Shown one piece after another: positions 8,780 through 16,569 of a stretch of 64,000 bases of DNA. Numbering within the stretch: the first letter of the stretch is position 1; the number at the start of each line of letters is the position of its first letter. The notes under the pieces were generated by a model, which saw only the letters and a program-made list of their open reading frames with translations, did not search any database and was not told where the DNA came from. The stretch comes from Caldilineaceae bacterium (GTDB lineage Bacteria > Chloroflexota > Anaerolineae > Caldilineales > Caldilineaceae), in the NCBI GenBank assembly GCA_958295845.1, contig OY282376.1, positions 2,617,022-2,681,021 on the forward strand, in the 5' to 3' direction. A program made the position numbers and the translations under genes.

Positions 8780-8832
8780 TTCCAACACAAATGCGGGGGA
8801 CGCTCAATTGGTTCACTGACGCGCCCCCCGCA
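8780..8832 (-). terminator. Probable intrinsic terminator after the GH4 gene
   Basis: On the minus strand a GC-rich 12-bp stem with one mismatch (arms 8792-8803 and 8821-8832, TGCGGGGGACGC against GCGCCCCCCGCA) closes a 17-nt loop. It is followed by TTTGTGTT. It lies in the 177-bp gap between GH4 and the next gene of the same direction and may attenuate rather than end transcription. Confidence 0.5.
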
Positions 8833-8851
8833 GTCTCTCTATTTCTAACAC

Positions 8852-8872
8852 GGTTCTCCCAATAGGAGAACC
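8852..8872 (-). other. Perfect RNA hairpin just after the GH4 stop
   Basis: GGTTCTCC (8852-8859) and GGAGAACC (8865-8872) form an uninterrupted 8-bp stem with a 5-nt loop, 26 nt after the GH4 stop codon. There is no T-tract, so it is more likely a 3'-end stabilising or processing structure than a stand-alone terminator. Confidence 0.5.
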
Positions 8873-8897
8873 TCTGCTATTCAGCGGTCATTTTCAT

Positions 8898-10385
8898 TCA
8901 GTCCGCCGCCACCGCCTCCCCGGCCCGAATCACAGGATCGTCCCGAACAGGCGTCCCGCTGATACCATTGGAATCCCACCCCTTGGGCCAGCGGAAATAC
9001 TCGTCCATCTCCCTGTGGAAATCCTGTCCTAGAATCGCCTCCAACGCCTCTTCCGCCTGTGCATAGGAGCGCGTCTCATTGGCGTCAAGCAGCTCCCACA
9101 GCAGAAGGGATCGATCTCCCGTCTCTATCGCCAACAGCGTCCGCTCCAGCGAGAGAACCAGAGGCAGTATTTGTGTAAGCATTATTTTCGGTGGCAACGG
9201 TTCCACCTGGATACGGTGGATACCCTCCTTGTTCACAACCGCGGGAATCTCGACAACAATGTCGTCCGGTACACCGGGCAGAGCCCCCTGATTGGGCACA
9301 TTCACCTGGAACTGGCCCTCTTTATCGTTTATCAGAGCATCGATTATGGGCACCTGCTGCTCAATTGTCATGTTCCTGCCAAGATTGTCCACCAGGCTCG
9401 CCGTTGGGTCCTGGGCAAGCCGGGCAATCTGGGCCACTCTCCGCTCCTGATTGTCTACATACATTGGCCACGAAAGATGCGAGCGCTGACCGCCCCAGGG
9501 CTCTCCGAACCAATAGCGCTTGGCATCGAAATCCTTGTGGTACCACCATCCTATATACTTCATCCAGGTCGTGTCGCCCAGCGGCATCAACCCGTACAGT
9601 CTGTACATATGCACCGCCGCCCGCGACAGGTCGATCTCCCACGCCCGCGTCAGCTCGCCCGACCAGCCCGTTTTCCCGCTAGGCAAACCTCTGCTGGCGG
9701 CAGTCTCTGCCCAATATTCCTCACCCTTCGACGCAATCCATTCATCGATCAGCGGATACGCGTCCTTGCCCTCATATTCAAACTGCGTCAGCCAGATGTT
9801 GTGATTCAGCCCGGGCGCCTGCCATGTGACCTCCGTGTGGTCGATTTCGAGCATGTTGCAAATGTCGCGGTAACCGTAATAGCCATGGCACAGCCCGCAC
9901 ACCTTTACGTCTGTCTCCCGACCGATGGCAGTGCAGCCATCGTAGACAGGGTTCCCTGACTGAATCAGCCAGGCGTCAGGGCAGATCTCCTCAATCTCCC
10001 GCGCCACCTCCAAAATGAAAGAGGAATTATAGAAAGAGTACTCAAGTGTACTTGGGCCATCCCAATCGTAGCCGAATTTCTTGATCAGCTCCCGAGTCTC
10101 CAGCCCAGAACGGTAGGTTACGACCGAAGCTGTGTTTATCACGAAGTCGGCGTCCTGCATTGCCTCGCGGCGGTCCAGAGTCTGGTCAAATGTTATATCC
10201 GCCCCCAACTCGTTGGCATACCGTTCGGCCAGTTTGTGAATCATTTGCAGCCGTTCGGCATCTACATCCATGAATGTCACATGGCTGCCGCTCAGGCTTT
10301 CCGTCAGGCACAAGTCCTTCACAAGCCCCAAGGAGAATGTCGCGCTCCCGGCGCCTATCACGCCAATTCTTACTGCGGTTCCCAT
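8898..10385 (-). CDS. Glycoside hydrolase family 4 (alpha-glucosidase/galacturonidase-type, NAD- and Mn-dependent)
   Basis: A 495-residue GH4 enzyme. GH4 members hydrolyse glycosides in the cytoplasm by a redox-elimination mechanism needing NAD and a divalent metal. Visible motifs: the dinucleotide-binding loop GAGSATF (11-17) near the N-terminus, Asp40 at the end of the next strand, SGNPV (143-147), and the probable metal-ligand pair Cys166 (in LCHG) and His195 (in GLNHN). The length is near the usual 430-490. CHG matches the AglA/LplD-like branch (alpha-glucosidases and alpha-galacturonidases) rather than 6-phospho-beta-glucosidases; this is an inference. It follows a complete LplABC-like importer, where LplD-like enzymes commonly sit, so it probably cleaves the imported oligosaccharide. 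AGGAG precedes the ATG by 8 nt. Confidence 0.88.
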   Translation of the reverse strand: MGTAVRIGVIGAGSATFSLGLVKDLCLTESLSGSHVTFMDVDAERLQMIHKLAERYANELGADITFDQTLDRREAMQDADFVINTASVVTYRSGLETRELIKKFGYDWDGPSTLEYSFYNSSFILEVAREIEEICPDAWLIQSGNPVYDGCTAIGRETDVKVCGLCHGYYGYRDICNMLEIDHTEVTWQAPGLNHNIWLTQFEYEGKDAYPLIDEWIASKGEEYWAETAASRGLPSGKTGWSGELTRAWEIDLSRAAVHMYRLYGLMPLGDTTWMKYIGWWYHKDFDAKRYWFGEPWGGQRSHLSWPMYVDNQERRVAQIARLAQDPTASLVDNLGRNMTIEQQVPIIDALINDKEGQFQVNVPNQGALPGVPDDIVVEIPAVVNKEGIHRIQVEPLPPKIMLTQILPLVLSLERTLLAIETGDRSLLLWELLDANETRSYAQAEEALEAILGQDFHREMDEYFRWPKGWDSNGISGTPVRDDPVIRAGEAVAAD

Positions 10386-10516
10386 TGTTTACGCTCCTGT
10401 TTCGATAAATCGCAATGTGTGCGGCTGCTGGATTGGCTGTTGGGTGTCACCTAAACGTGTCGGGAGGTTCATGGTACAGGAAAGGCAAGAAGCGATTTCT
10501 TCATTCTGCTCGGCCG

Positions 10517-11398
10517 CTATCCCTTGACAGCACCCAACCGGATTCCGTGAATGAAATAGCGTTGCAAGAACGGGTAGACGATCAGAATCGGCACCGTGGC
10601 GACCACGATGTTTGCGGCCCGAATCGATCGGTCCGACAAATTGTAAATGTCGTCCATGTTAACAGTCAGGATCTGCAAATTCATGTCGACCACCACTGTA
10701 CGCAGGAAAGTCATGATCGGGTACTTGGAGTTGTCCATAATCAGGACCATGCCGTCAAACCAGGCATTCCAGTGGAAAACTGCGGCGAACAGAGTCAGTG
10801 TCGCCAGGGCCGGCACTGACAAAGGCAGATAAACGTAGTACAGCGTTCCCCAATAAGAGGCCCCATCGATTATCGCTGCCTCTTCCAACTCCCTCGGGAT
10901 CTCGCGGAAAAAATTCATCAGTAGAATCACGTTCCAGATCGGTAGCGCACCGGGCAGCACCAGGGCCCAAAGGCTGTTGAGCAGCCCTAGGTTGCGAATT
11001 ACCATCCACCAGGGTATTAGGCCGCCGTTGAATAGCATAGCAATCAGCACGATCCACATGAAAACTGAACGCCCTTTCAATTCTTCGGATGACTTGGACA
11101 GAGGATAGGCGGCCAACACCGTCATCCCCATGTTGATCGATGTTCCCAACACCGTGCGTGTGACAGAAACCAGAAACGCTTTGTAGACGGGCCCCGCCTC
11201 CAGGATTTCAAGATAGTTCTGGAATGTTGCCCCCAAAGGCCATAATGTAACAAACCCGCCCATGGAAGCGGCCCGATTGCTCAGCGATACCGCGACGACA
11301 TGTATCATGGGAAACAGGCAGGCCAGGCCAAAGAGAAACAAGAAGAGGTAGTTTCCCATGTCGAACAACCGGCTGGCCACACTTTTTTCGCGTATCAT
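10517..11398 (-). CDS. Carbohydrate ABC transporter permease (LplC/YtcP-like)
   Basis: An integral membrane permease of about 293 residues with six predicted membrane segments and the ABC-coupling EAA loop ('EAAIIDGASYWGTLYYVYLP') in the C-terminal half. It would form the channel with the permease encoded immediately upstream and import an oligosaccharide. Two starts are possible: a TTG at 11437, 5 nt after the upstream stop, or the ATG at 11398. I prefer the ATG because the protein then begins MIREKSVASRLFDMGNYLFL, as in LplC-like permeases. The protein ends with the conserved 'YFIHGIRLGAVKG' tail. No ATPase is encoded in this operon; such importers often use a shared ATPase encoded elsewhere. 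Confidence 0.9.
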   Translation of the reverse strand: MIREKSVASRLFDMGNYLFLFLFGLACLFPMIHVVAVSLSNRAASMGGFVTLWPLGATFQNYLEILEAGPVYKAFLVSVTRTVLGTSINMGMTVLAAYPLSKSSEELKGRSVFMWIVLIAMLFNGGLIPWWMVIRNLGLLNSLWALVLPGALPIWNVILLMNFFREIPRELEEAAIIDGASYWGTLYYVYLPLSVPALATLTLFAAVFHWNAWFDGMVLIMDNSKYPIMTFLRTVVVDMNLQILTVNMDDIYNLSDRSIRAANIVVATVPILIVYPFLQRYFIHGIRLGAVKG

Positions 11399-11442
11399 TG
11401 CCAATCCAATGCCTGCCTTCCGTGCCCAGAAGTCCAATGAGC

Positions 11443-12396
11443 CTAAAAAATACGATACCCGGCGTACCGGCTGGCCAGACGGTACGCGACAACGATCAGA
11501 ACGAAACCCATCGCCGACTGGAAGAGTCCCACCGCCGCGCCCATGCTGTAACGCGCAGAGATTAGACCGGCGCGGTAGACATATGTATCAATAATATCGC
11601 CTGTCTCATAGACGGTCGGATTATATAAGGTCAGCACCTGCTCGAATCCGGCTTGTAGAACGTTCCCCAGGTTTAAGCAGGCGATGAGTATGACCATTGA
11701 AAGGATACCGGGAATGTTGACGTGGCGTATGCGCTGCCAGCGGTTGGCCCCGTCAATGGCGGCCGCCTCATGCAGTACCGGATCGATTCCCGTTAGCGCG
11801 GCCAGGAATATGATCGTCGCCCAGCCTGCCTCTTTCCACAGATTCGTGATTACGATGATTGGACGGAACCAGGCGTTACTTCCCAGAAAGAGGATCTGAT
11901 CAAGGCCGACAAACTCGATTGCGCGGTTGATCATCCCTGATGTAGACAGCAGGTCCAGTAGGATGCCTCCTAGCACAATCCAGGAGAGGAAATGAGGCAG
12001 GTAAATAACAGTCTGCACTGTACGCTTAAAGATCAATGACCGCATCTCGTTGAGCAGCAGCGCCAACGAAACGGCCATGAACTGGAGCGTCACGATTTTG
12101 GAGACTGCGATGATAAACGAGTTGGAAAGAACGCTCTTGAAGTCTGGATTAGCGAAGATAAACTCGAAGTGCTTCAGACCCACCCAAGGTGACCCGCCAA
12201 ATCCCAGGCCAGGGTTGAAATCCTGGAAGGCGATAACTACGCCGTACATGGGGTAATAGTGAAAGAGAGCAAGTTGGATAACCGGCAGCACCATCATGAC
12301 GTACAATGGCCAGGATCGAGATAAGTAGTTGCGTATTTTCCCTCGTTTCACGGCCGCTTCGTCAGCAGGCGCTACCTCTGCTTGCACGACTGCCAT
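11443..12396 (-). CDS. Carbohydrate ABC transporter permease (LplB/YteP-like)
   Basis: A 317-residue inner-membrane permease with a polar N-terminal tail (1-30), six membrane segments and the EAA coupling motif ('EAAAIDGANRWQRIRHVNIP'). 'HYYPMYGVVIAFQDFNPGLGF' near the N-terminus is characteristic of the LplB/YteP branch, which imports pectin- or mannan-type oligosaccharides in other bacteria. It is the second gene of the operon, between the binding lipoprotein and the partner permease. A stem-loop lies between it and the binding protein gene. Only a weak AAGAGA precedes the ATG, which fits lower expression than the binding protein. Confidence 0.9.
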   Translation of the reverse strand: MAVVQAEVAPADEAAVKRGKIRNYLSRSWPLYVMMVLPVIQLALFHYYPMYGVVIAFQDFNPGLGFGGSPWVGLKHFEFIFANPDFKSVLSNSFIIAVSKIVTLQFMAVSLALLLNEMRSLIFKRTVQTVIYLPHFLSWIVLGGILLDLLSTSGMINRAIEFVGLDQILFLGSNAWFRPIIVITNLWKEAGWATIIFLAALTGIDPVLHEAAAIDGANRWQRIRHVNIPGILSMVILIACLNLGNVLQAGFEQVLTLYNPTVYETGDIIDTYVYRAGLISARYSMGAAVGLFQSAMGFVLIVVAYRLASRYAGYRIF

Positions 12397-12466
12397 GGAA
12401 TTATCTCTTGCAGTTCCCCAAAATTAATTCTTTCATAGGGTACACACCTGCATTGATGTAGCCGAC

Positions 12467-12501
12467 CGCGGGGTGCCTTCGGTTTCCCGAGGACACCCGC
12501 G
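12467..12501 (-). other. Intercistronic stem-loop between binding protein and permease genes
   Basis: CGCGGGGTG (12467-12475) pairs with CACCCGCG (12494-12501) with one bulged G, and the inner bases extend the stem (CCTTCGG/CCCGAGG). It lies in the 130-nt gap after the binding protein gene. Similar structures after malE-type genes protect the upstream message and reduce downstream expression; that role is inferred here. Confidence 0.45.
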
Positions 12502-12526
12502 AATCATTTTCAGTCCCGGATCTGTC

Positions 12527-14311
12527 TCAAGACCTTGTGGCCCACCATTCATTCACTTCCTGCGTAATTTGGTCGCCGCCCTGACTCTTCCACTGACCGA
12601 CAAACTCATCGAACGCGCTCATCGGTTTGTCGCCGATGATGATTCCGAGGATCGTCTCGTCTTGCAGCTTATTAAGGTCGCTGTTCCGCTCAATCATAGT
12701 GGGCGTAGGCAGGCTCTGGAATGCGTTGATTTTCCCCTGTTCGGCAGTATCCAGAATGAATAGAAGCGCCTCCTTTCCCGTTATGGTCACACCGGTCGGA
12801 TCCTCGAGCGACAATGTCTGGTAAGCGTCTCGCTCCTCAGCAGGGATGTCGGCCCACTCTAACTGATAGCGGACCTCGTTGGCACGGTTTGCTGGGTCGA
12901 TATTACCGCTGCCGCGGGTGCCGACTGGTCCGATGGCAGCGAACTTCCAAAAGAAATTCGTAGTGGCAACCGAACCGTCTTCCTGGAACTCGTAGTCGAA
13001 GCCCTCCCACCCGTGAAAGCGTCGTTCGTGTTCTTCGGACAACTCCTGCATGAAGTTGGTAATCTGGAAGATCTCCTCCACGTGTTCCATTCCCTTGCGG
13101 AAGCAGAACGGTGAAGGATAGAAGCTGCTCGCGGAGCTACGCCCGCGGGCGCCATTGGGGCCGGCCGGGTTGTCGGTGAAGGCCCACACCGTTTCGGGAT
13201 CGTTGCGCACGGTATCCAACCATGCGCCCCACGACGGTGTGTAGTGGATGCCGCACTGGCTGGATGCCACATCCTGGATCGAGTCCGAGGTGCTGAACGT
13301 AAAGAAATCCTTGCGGAAGACTCCATCCTGGTACCATTGGCTCAGGAGTTCCAGCGGCTCTTTCATCTCGTCGCGAATGCTGTCGAAGACCAACTCGCCT
13401 CCGAGGTCGCTCCATTGGTGTGGCATGACGCCGTAGGGCGCCCAAATCGGATCAATGCTGCCGAACCAGTTGGCGCCATAGGAACTGTTGGCCAGCAGGC
13501 CGACTGTGGTGCCCGGCGCACCCTTGCCGATGTCGGCTTCGACCACTGCCAAGGCAGTATCGCGCAGTTCGTCAAGCGTCTGCGGGGCCGACAGTCCGAG
13601 TTTGTCGAACCAGTCCTTCCTGTACCAGAGGATGTGGTCGTTCTGGGCCAGTTGCGATACGAAGGGTAACCCATATTTGCGGCCATTGACTGAGGAATAG
13701 ATCCAGGGAAGGTCGCCGTACTCAGCCCAGATGTCCTGCCAACGCTGGCTGGCGTACATGGTAAATGCGTCGGTGATATCCTCCAGAAGATTGGCTTCAA
13801 TCATTTTGAGGAATATGCTGGACGGCACCGTCTCCAGGTAGTCGGGCATATCACCGCTGGCCATGGCCAGATTGTACTTGGTAGTCTGTTCGTCACCCGA
13901 CGACCAACTCCAGGCGACAGTGAGCTTGATGCCAAAGAGTTTCTCGATCATGCGCGACCAGGGATTGTTCTCCAGCGAATCCCCTTCGCCAAAAGCAGTT
14001 TGGGAGTCCACGCGACGTGTAACCGAGATTTCGATTGGCTCCTGTCCGGGGGCAGGGGGCAGGCCTTCGTGCAAGTCGGGCAGGACGGTGGTCCAGCCAT
14101 TGGGATGGTCTGGGCTTCCGGGCATGTCAGCGCCCAGCAACTCCGGGATCGACCGGGTTGCCGACTGCGACATTTCACCAGTCTCTCCACCCCCGCCCTG
14201 TGTCGTTCCAGGCGCGCCGCCTGGGGCGCAGGCCGCGACCAATGCGGTTGTGCCAACAGTTCCACTCAACTTCAGAAAATGGCGTCTCGACAGAATCGTA
14301 CGTTTCGTCAT
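12527..14311 (-). CDS. Extracellular sugar-binding lipoprotein (LplA/YtcQ-like), Tat signal
   Basis: A 594-residue binding protein, first gene of the sugar operon. The N-terminus has a twin-arginine motif SRRHFLK (8-14) followed by a hydrophobic stretch and a lipobox LVAAC with Cys28. This suggests Tat export of a folded lipoprotein, which is then anchored at the cell surface. A Gly/Ser/Thr-rich tether follows. The mature part is rich in Trp and has features of family-1 LplA-type proteins, such as 'SGDMPDYLETVPSSIFLKMI' and 'YRKDWFDKLGL'. It should bind an oligosaccharide for the two permeases downstream. AAGGAG precedes the ATG. A near-consensus promoter overlapping a palindrome lies about 130-160 nt upstream. 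Confidence 0.9.
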   Translation of the reverse strand: MTKRTILSRRHFLKLSGTVGTTALVAACAPGGAPGTTQGGGGETGEMSQSATRSIPELLGADMPGSPDHPNGWTTVLPDLHEGLPPAPGQEPIEISVTRRVDSQTAFGEGDSLENNPWSRMIEKLFGIKLTVAWSWSSGDEQTTKYNLAMASGDMPDYLETVPSSIFLKMIEANLLEDITDAFTMYASQRWQDIWAEYGDLPWIYSSVNGRKYGLPFVSQLAQNDHILWYRKDWFDKLGLSAPQTLDELRDTALAVVEADIGKGAPGTTVGLLANSSYGANWFGSIDPIWAPYGVMPHQWSDLGGELVFDSIRDEMKEPLELLSQWYQDGVFRKDFFTFSTSDSIQDVASSQCGIHYTPSWGAWLDTVRNDPETVWAFTDNPAGPNGARGRSSASSFYPSPFCFRKGMEHVEEIFQITNFMQELSEEHERRFHGWEGFDYEFQEDGSVATTNFFWKFAAIGPVGTRGSGNIDPANRANEVRYQLEWADIPAEERDAYQTLSLEDPTGVTITGKEALLFILDTAEQGKINAFQSLPTPTMIERNSDLNKLQDETILGIIIGDKPMSAFDEFVGQWKSQGGDQITQEVNEWWATRS

Positions 14312-14441
14312 TTCGTCCGTTCTCCTTTACTGTGCGGATGGTATGGAAAGTTAAAGTGCAGAAAGGCAAGGAACAGGGCTGTGAATGCGATTTGATCTGT
14401 GGCAACGTCTTATTCTGACAGCGAAGTAAGGCGGGGATTCA

Positions 14442-14470
14442 ACTATACAAGACTAAATTGACAATGTCAA
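14442..14470 (-). promoter_or_regulatory. Strong sigma70-like promoter of the sugar ABC/GH4 operon
   Basis: Minus strand: perfect -35 TTGACA (14465-14470), 17-nt spacer, -10 TATAGT (14442-14447, 5 of 6). This is the best promoter match in the window and points at the sugar-binding lipoprotein gene starting at 14311. Confidence 0.65.
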
Positions 14471-14471
14471 T
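14457..14471. promoter_or_regulatory. Palindromic operator overlapping the -35 element
   Basis: ATTGACA-A-TGTCAAT is a perfect 15-bp palindrome (7-1-7) that includes the whole -35 hexamer. A dimeric repressor bound here would block RNA polymerase, giving substrate-dependent control of the sugar operon. No regulator gene is adjacent, so the identity of the regulator is unknown. Confidence 0.5.
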
Positions 14472-14829
14472 CGAAAAAAATCCGACCAGTACCTCTCAGC
14501 ATACGCCTCCGTCGCTTTCTCACTCCGCCGAAGACCGCCAATAGCAACCAATACACCGACCGCTGACATGTCCGGCATCGAGTCTTGGATGCCTGATTAA
14601 GGATTCTGTCGTTACCAGACCAGGGCGATGCTGCTAAACGGGGAAGGGCCGCAAGCCCTCCAGAAGATTGCCGGCGCGTCTGCCCGGCACGCAGGCCCGA
14701 CATCGTTCTGGCCTGACAACATATTGGCGCCTCTTGTAAGCGAGAGATTCTATAGAGGTAGGGGCAACCGCTCAACCTGGCTCCGACCGAGCAAGGGATC
14801 CTTGACGCCCGCTGAAGCCAACTCGGTCA

Positions 14830-14837
14830 GCCAAAGA
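14830..14837. repeat. IS66 target site duplication, left copy
   Basis: GCCAAAGA directly abuts the left end of the IS66 element and is identical to the right copy at 16404-16411. IS66-family elements are known to generate 8-bp duplications. Confidence 0.9.
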
Positions 14838-16403
14838 GTAACTACTAAGCCTGGTTGTAGTCAGGGATAAAGGGTTGGCCAAGAAAGGCGTTGTGGATGG
14901 CATCAATTGCGTTGAGGCCATGTTTACGAGCAGTAGAGATATAGGAACGCAGTGCACAGAAGATGTGTGCTCCGTCTTCAGTGCGAAAGCAGCCGGATAT
15001 CTTCTGTTGGACCTTGATCATGCGTACATCTCGTTCGACCAGGTTGTTGTCAAAAGGGATGCGGAAGTCATACATGAAGGCTAAGACGCCAGCCTTGTGT
15101 TTGTGCAAACGGTCAAGCAGGTTTTTGGGCGGCGACTGTTTGGGTCGGCCGATCGGTTTGCGTTTTGGCTTAGGCGGGGAAGGGTTGTCGGCAAAACCCT
15201 CGGCAATGAGCGCATCGTACTCGGCCTCGTAGTAGGCCAGACGGTCTGGCGGCAAGGTCGTATGCCGTGTTGAGGTTGATGCGACTTCGTCTTTGATGTC
15301 GCACAACAAGCGCTTCATCTTCTTGGCCCATGCCTGGTCGTACTGTTCGATGATGAAGTTGAGGTCGCGCAGGTGATGGACGTTGCAGAGGCCATGCTGA
15401 CAGTCGCTAAACTTGAAGTAGGAGCGCCAGTAATCATGCAGAGCAACGCCTTTGAAATGGGGCAGGACGCCTCCGGCTCGCATGCCGATATGCCCGCGTT
15501 TGGCATGGACGTGGTAATGGGTCAGTTTTTCTGTGCTGGCCACGTGCAACCACTGCAACCGCTCTACGACACGCATGCCGCTCTCATCGAAATGGACGAC
15601 AGGAGCAGCAATCAGTTGTTGGCGAATCTGGGCCAGACTTCCCTGTGTACGCTTGGCAAATTGGCGAACAGCGGCGAGTATCACCGGCTCCGAAGGCGCA
15701 TCCCCGTAGAGCGCAGTCAGCAACTCTCTGATGCGGGCGAAAGGGATGAACTGTTGGCTGTAGAGGTAGCAGGCAAACGCCTTCAGACGCAGACCATACT
15801 GGGTCGGCTGCGTAACGTGGGAGGGAAACTCTCCCTTTACGCTCGCACCACAACCAGGACACTGCTTGACTTCCGCCTGATGTTCCGTCACTTCGATGCG
15901 GGCCGGCGGAACGTCGAATACCTGCCGTTTCTCTTGGCGCGCGACTGCCTCCGCTGTCAGATCTGTCTGGCAGTGCGGGCAATCCGCCAGCTCATGTACG
16001 ATGACATGGTCCGGCTCCGCCACCTGCATCAAGGTGCGTCCTTTGTGCCCGCGTTGCCCTCCACGCGGCCGCTGCCCAGAGCGGCGCAGACTCTTGCGCC
16101 TGCCTTTCTTCGGACCATCGCTGCTCGGCGGCTTGCCGCTGTTGTGACTGTCTTTCGCCAGTTGATCCTGCAGCTTCTGGATCAACGCCTGTTGTGTCGC
16201 AGTCTGTTCCTGCAGCACGCGGAGCATTGCCTGCTGCTCTGCCACTTGCTGACGCAAGGCACGATTCAACGCAAGGCTTTCCTGATATAGCTGCTCTAGT
16301 TGCTCACGACTCGCGACCATGGATTCACTCATGCCATTTACTCTACTACAAACAACAAATTTTCGGCACTGCCTTCCTGAGACTAGGTAGGCTTAGTAGT
16401 TAC
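14838..16403 (-). mobile_element. Complete IS66-family insertion sequence (single-ORF type)
   Basis: A 1566-bp element. Both ends carry a perfect 15-bp inverted repeat, GTAACTACTAAGCCT at 14838-14852 and its complement at 16389-16403. They begin with the GTAA/TTAC that is typical of IS66-family ends. Perfect 8-bp direct repeats (GCCAAAGA) flank it. It encodes only the large DDE transposase and lacks the tnpA/tnpB accessory genes of classical IS66, as in the ISBst12-like branch. Perfect ends, intact ORF and intact target duplication point to a recent insertion and possibly an active element. Confidence 0.95.
14845..16332 (-). CDS. IS66-family transposase (TnpC-type)
   Basis: A 495-residue transposase. 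It starts with a coiled-coil/leucine-zipper-like region (about 6-60, 'LRQQVAEQQAMLRVLQEQ'). A short basic Ser/Pro/Gly segment follows ('SHNSGKPPSSDGPKKGRRKS'), characteristic of IS66 transposases. Next comes a zinc-binding domain with CPHC and CPGC pairs. The DDE core includes 'VHFDESGMRV' (first Asp), 'GVALHDYWRSYF' (second Asp) and 'NNLVERDVRMIKVQQKISG' with the catalytic Glu. The TAG stop lies inside the left inverted repeat. The ORF appears intact, without frameshift or internal stop, so the protein should be functional and move its own element by cut-and-paste. Confidence 0.95.
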   Translation of the reverse strand: MSESMVASREQLEQLYQESLALNRALRQQVAEQQAMLRVLQEQTATQQALIQKLQDQLAKDSHNSGKPPSSDGPKKGRRKSLRRSGQRPRGGQRGHKGRTLMQVAEPDHVIVHELADCPHCQTDLTAEAVARQEKRQVFDVPPARIEVTEHQAEVKQCPGCGASVKGEFPSHVTQPTQYGLRLKAFACYLYSQQFIPFARIRELLTALYGDAPSEPVILAAVRQFAKRTQGSLAQIRQQLIAAPVVHFDESGMRVVERLQWLHVASTEKLTHYHVHAKRGHIGMRAGGVLPHFKGVALHDYWRSYFKFSDCQHGLCNVHHLRDLNFIIEQYDQAWAKKMKRLLCDIKDEVASTSTRHTTLPPDRLAYYEAEYDALIAEGFADNPSPPKPKRKPIGRPKQSPPKNLLDRLHKHKAGVLAFMYDFRIPFDNNLVERDVRMIKVQQKISGCFRTEDGAHIFCALRSYISTARKHGLNAIDAIHNAFLGQPFIPDYNQA

Positions 16404-16411
16404 GCCAAAGA
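16404..16411. repeat. IS66 target site duplication, right copy
   Basis: GCCAAAGA, identical to 14830-14837, directly adjoins the right end of the element and overlaps the end of the T-tract of a terminator. Confidence 0.9.
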
Positions 16412-16461
16412 TAAGAAAAAGCGATCCTTTTCACGATTCAGTTCGTGTTCAGGATCGCTTT
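16412..16461 (-). terminator. Strong intrinsic terminator of the SH3-protein gene
   Basis: Minus strand: an 11-bp perfect stem (AAAGCGATCCT, 16451-16461 with 16418-16428) encloses a second perfect 5-bp stem (CACGA/TCGTG, 16432-16436 and 16443-16447). It is followed by TTCTTATCTTT. It lies 109 nt after the stop of the SH3 gene. The IS66 element inserted exactly at the end of its T-tract. Confidence 0.75.
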
Positions 16462-16569
16462 GGTCTAGCAGATTCTTGAAATGTCAAACGCGGCAGAAAC
16501 TGTGGGCGAGATAATTCTCCATTTGGAAATGCTAATTGAGAATGTAACGAATCTCTCGGCTCACACGAC

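Larger units (their letters stand above)
14312..14829. other. Intergenic region between the sugar operon and the IS66 insertion
   Basis: About 520 bp holding the sugar-operon promoter and palindrome (14442-14471). Beyond 14475 I see no convincing gene. A 102-codon leftward frame at 14467-14775 has no ribosome site, overlaps the promoter and has an implausible composition. Confidence 0.5.

Noticed and set aside
14467..14775. 102-codon leftward frame upstream of the sugar operon
   Set aside because: It overlaps the operon promoter and palindrome, has no ribosome site and an implausible composition.
15373..16290. Rightward frame of 305 codons inside the IS66 element
   Set aside because: It lies antisense to an intact transposase with a complete DDE core; it is a frame shadow.
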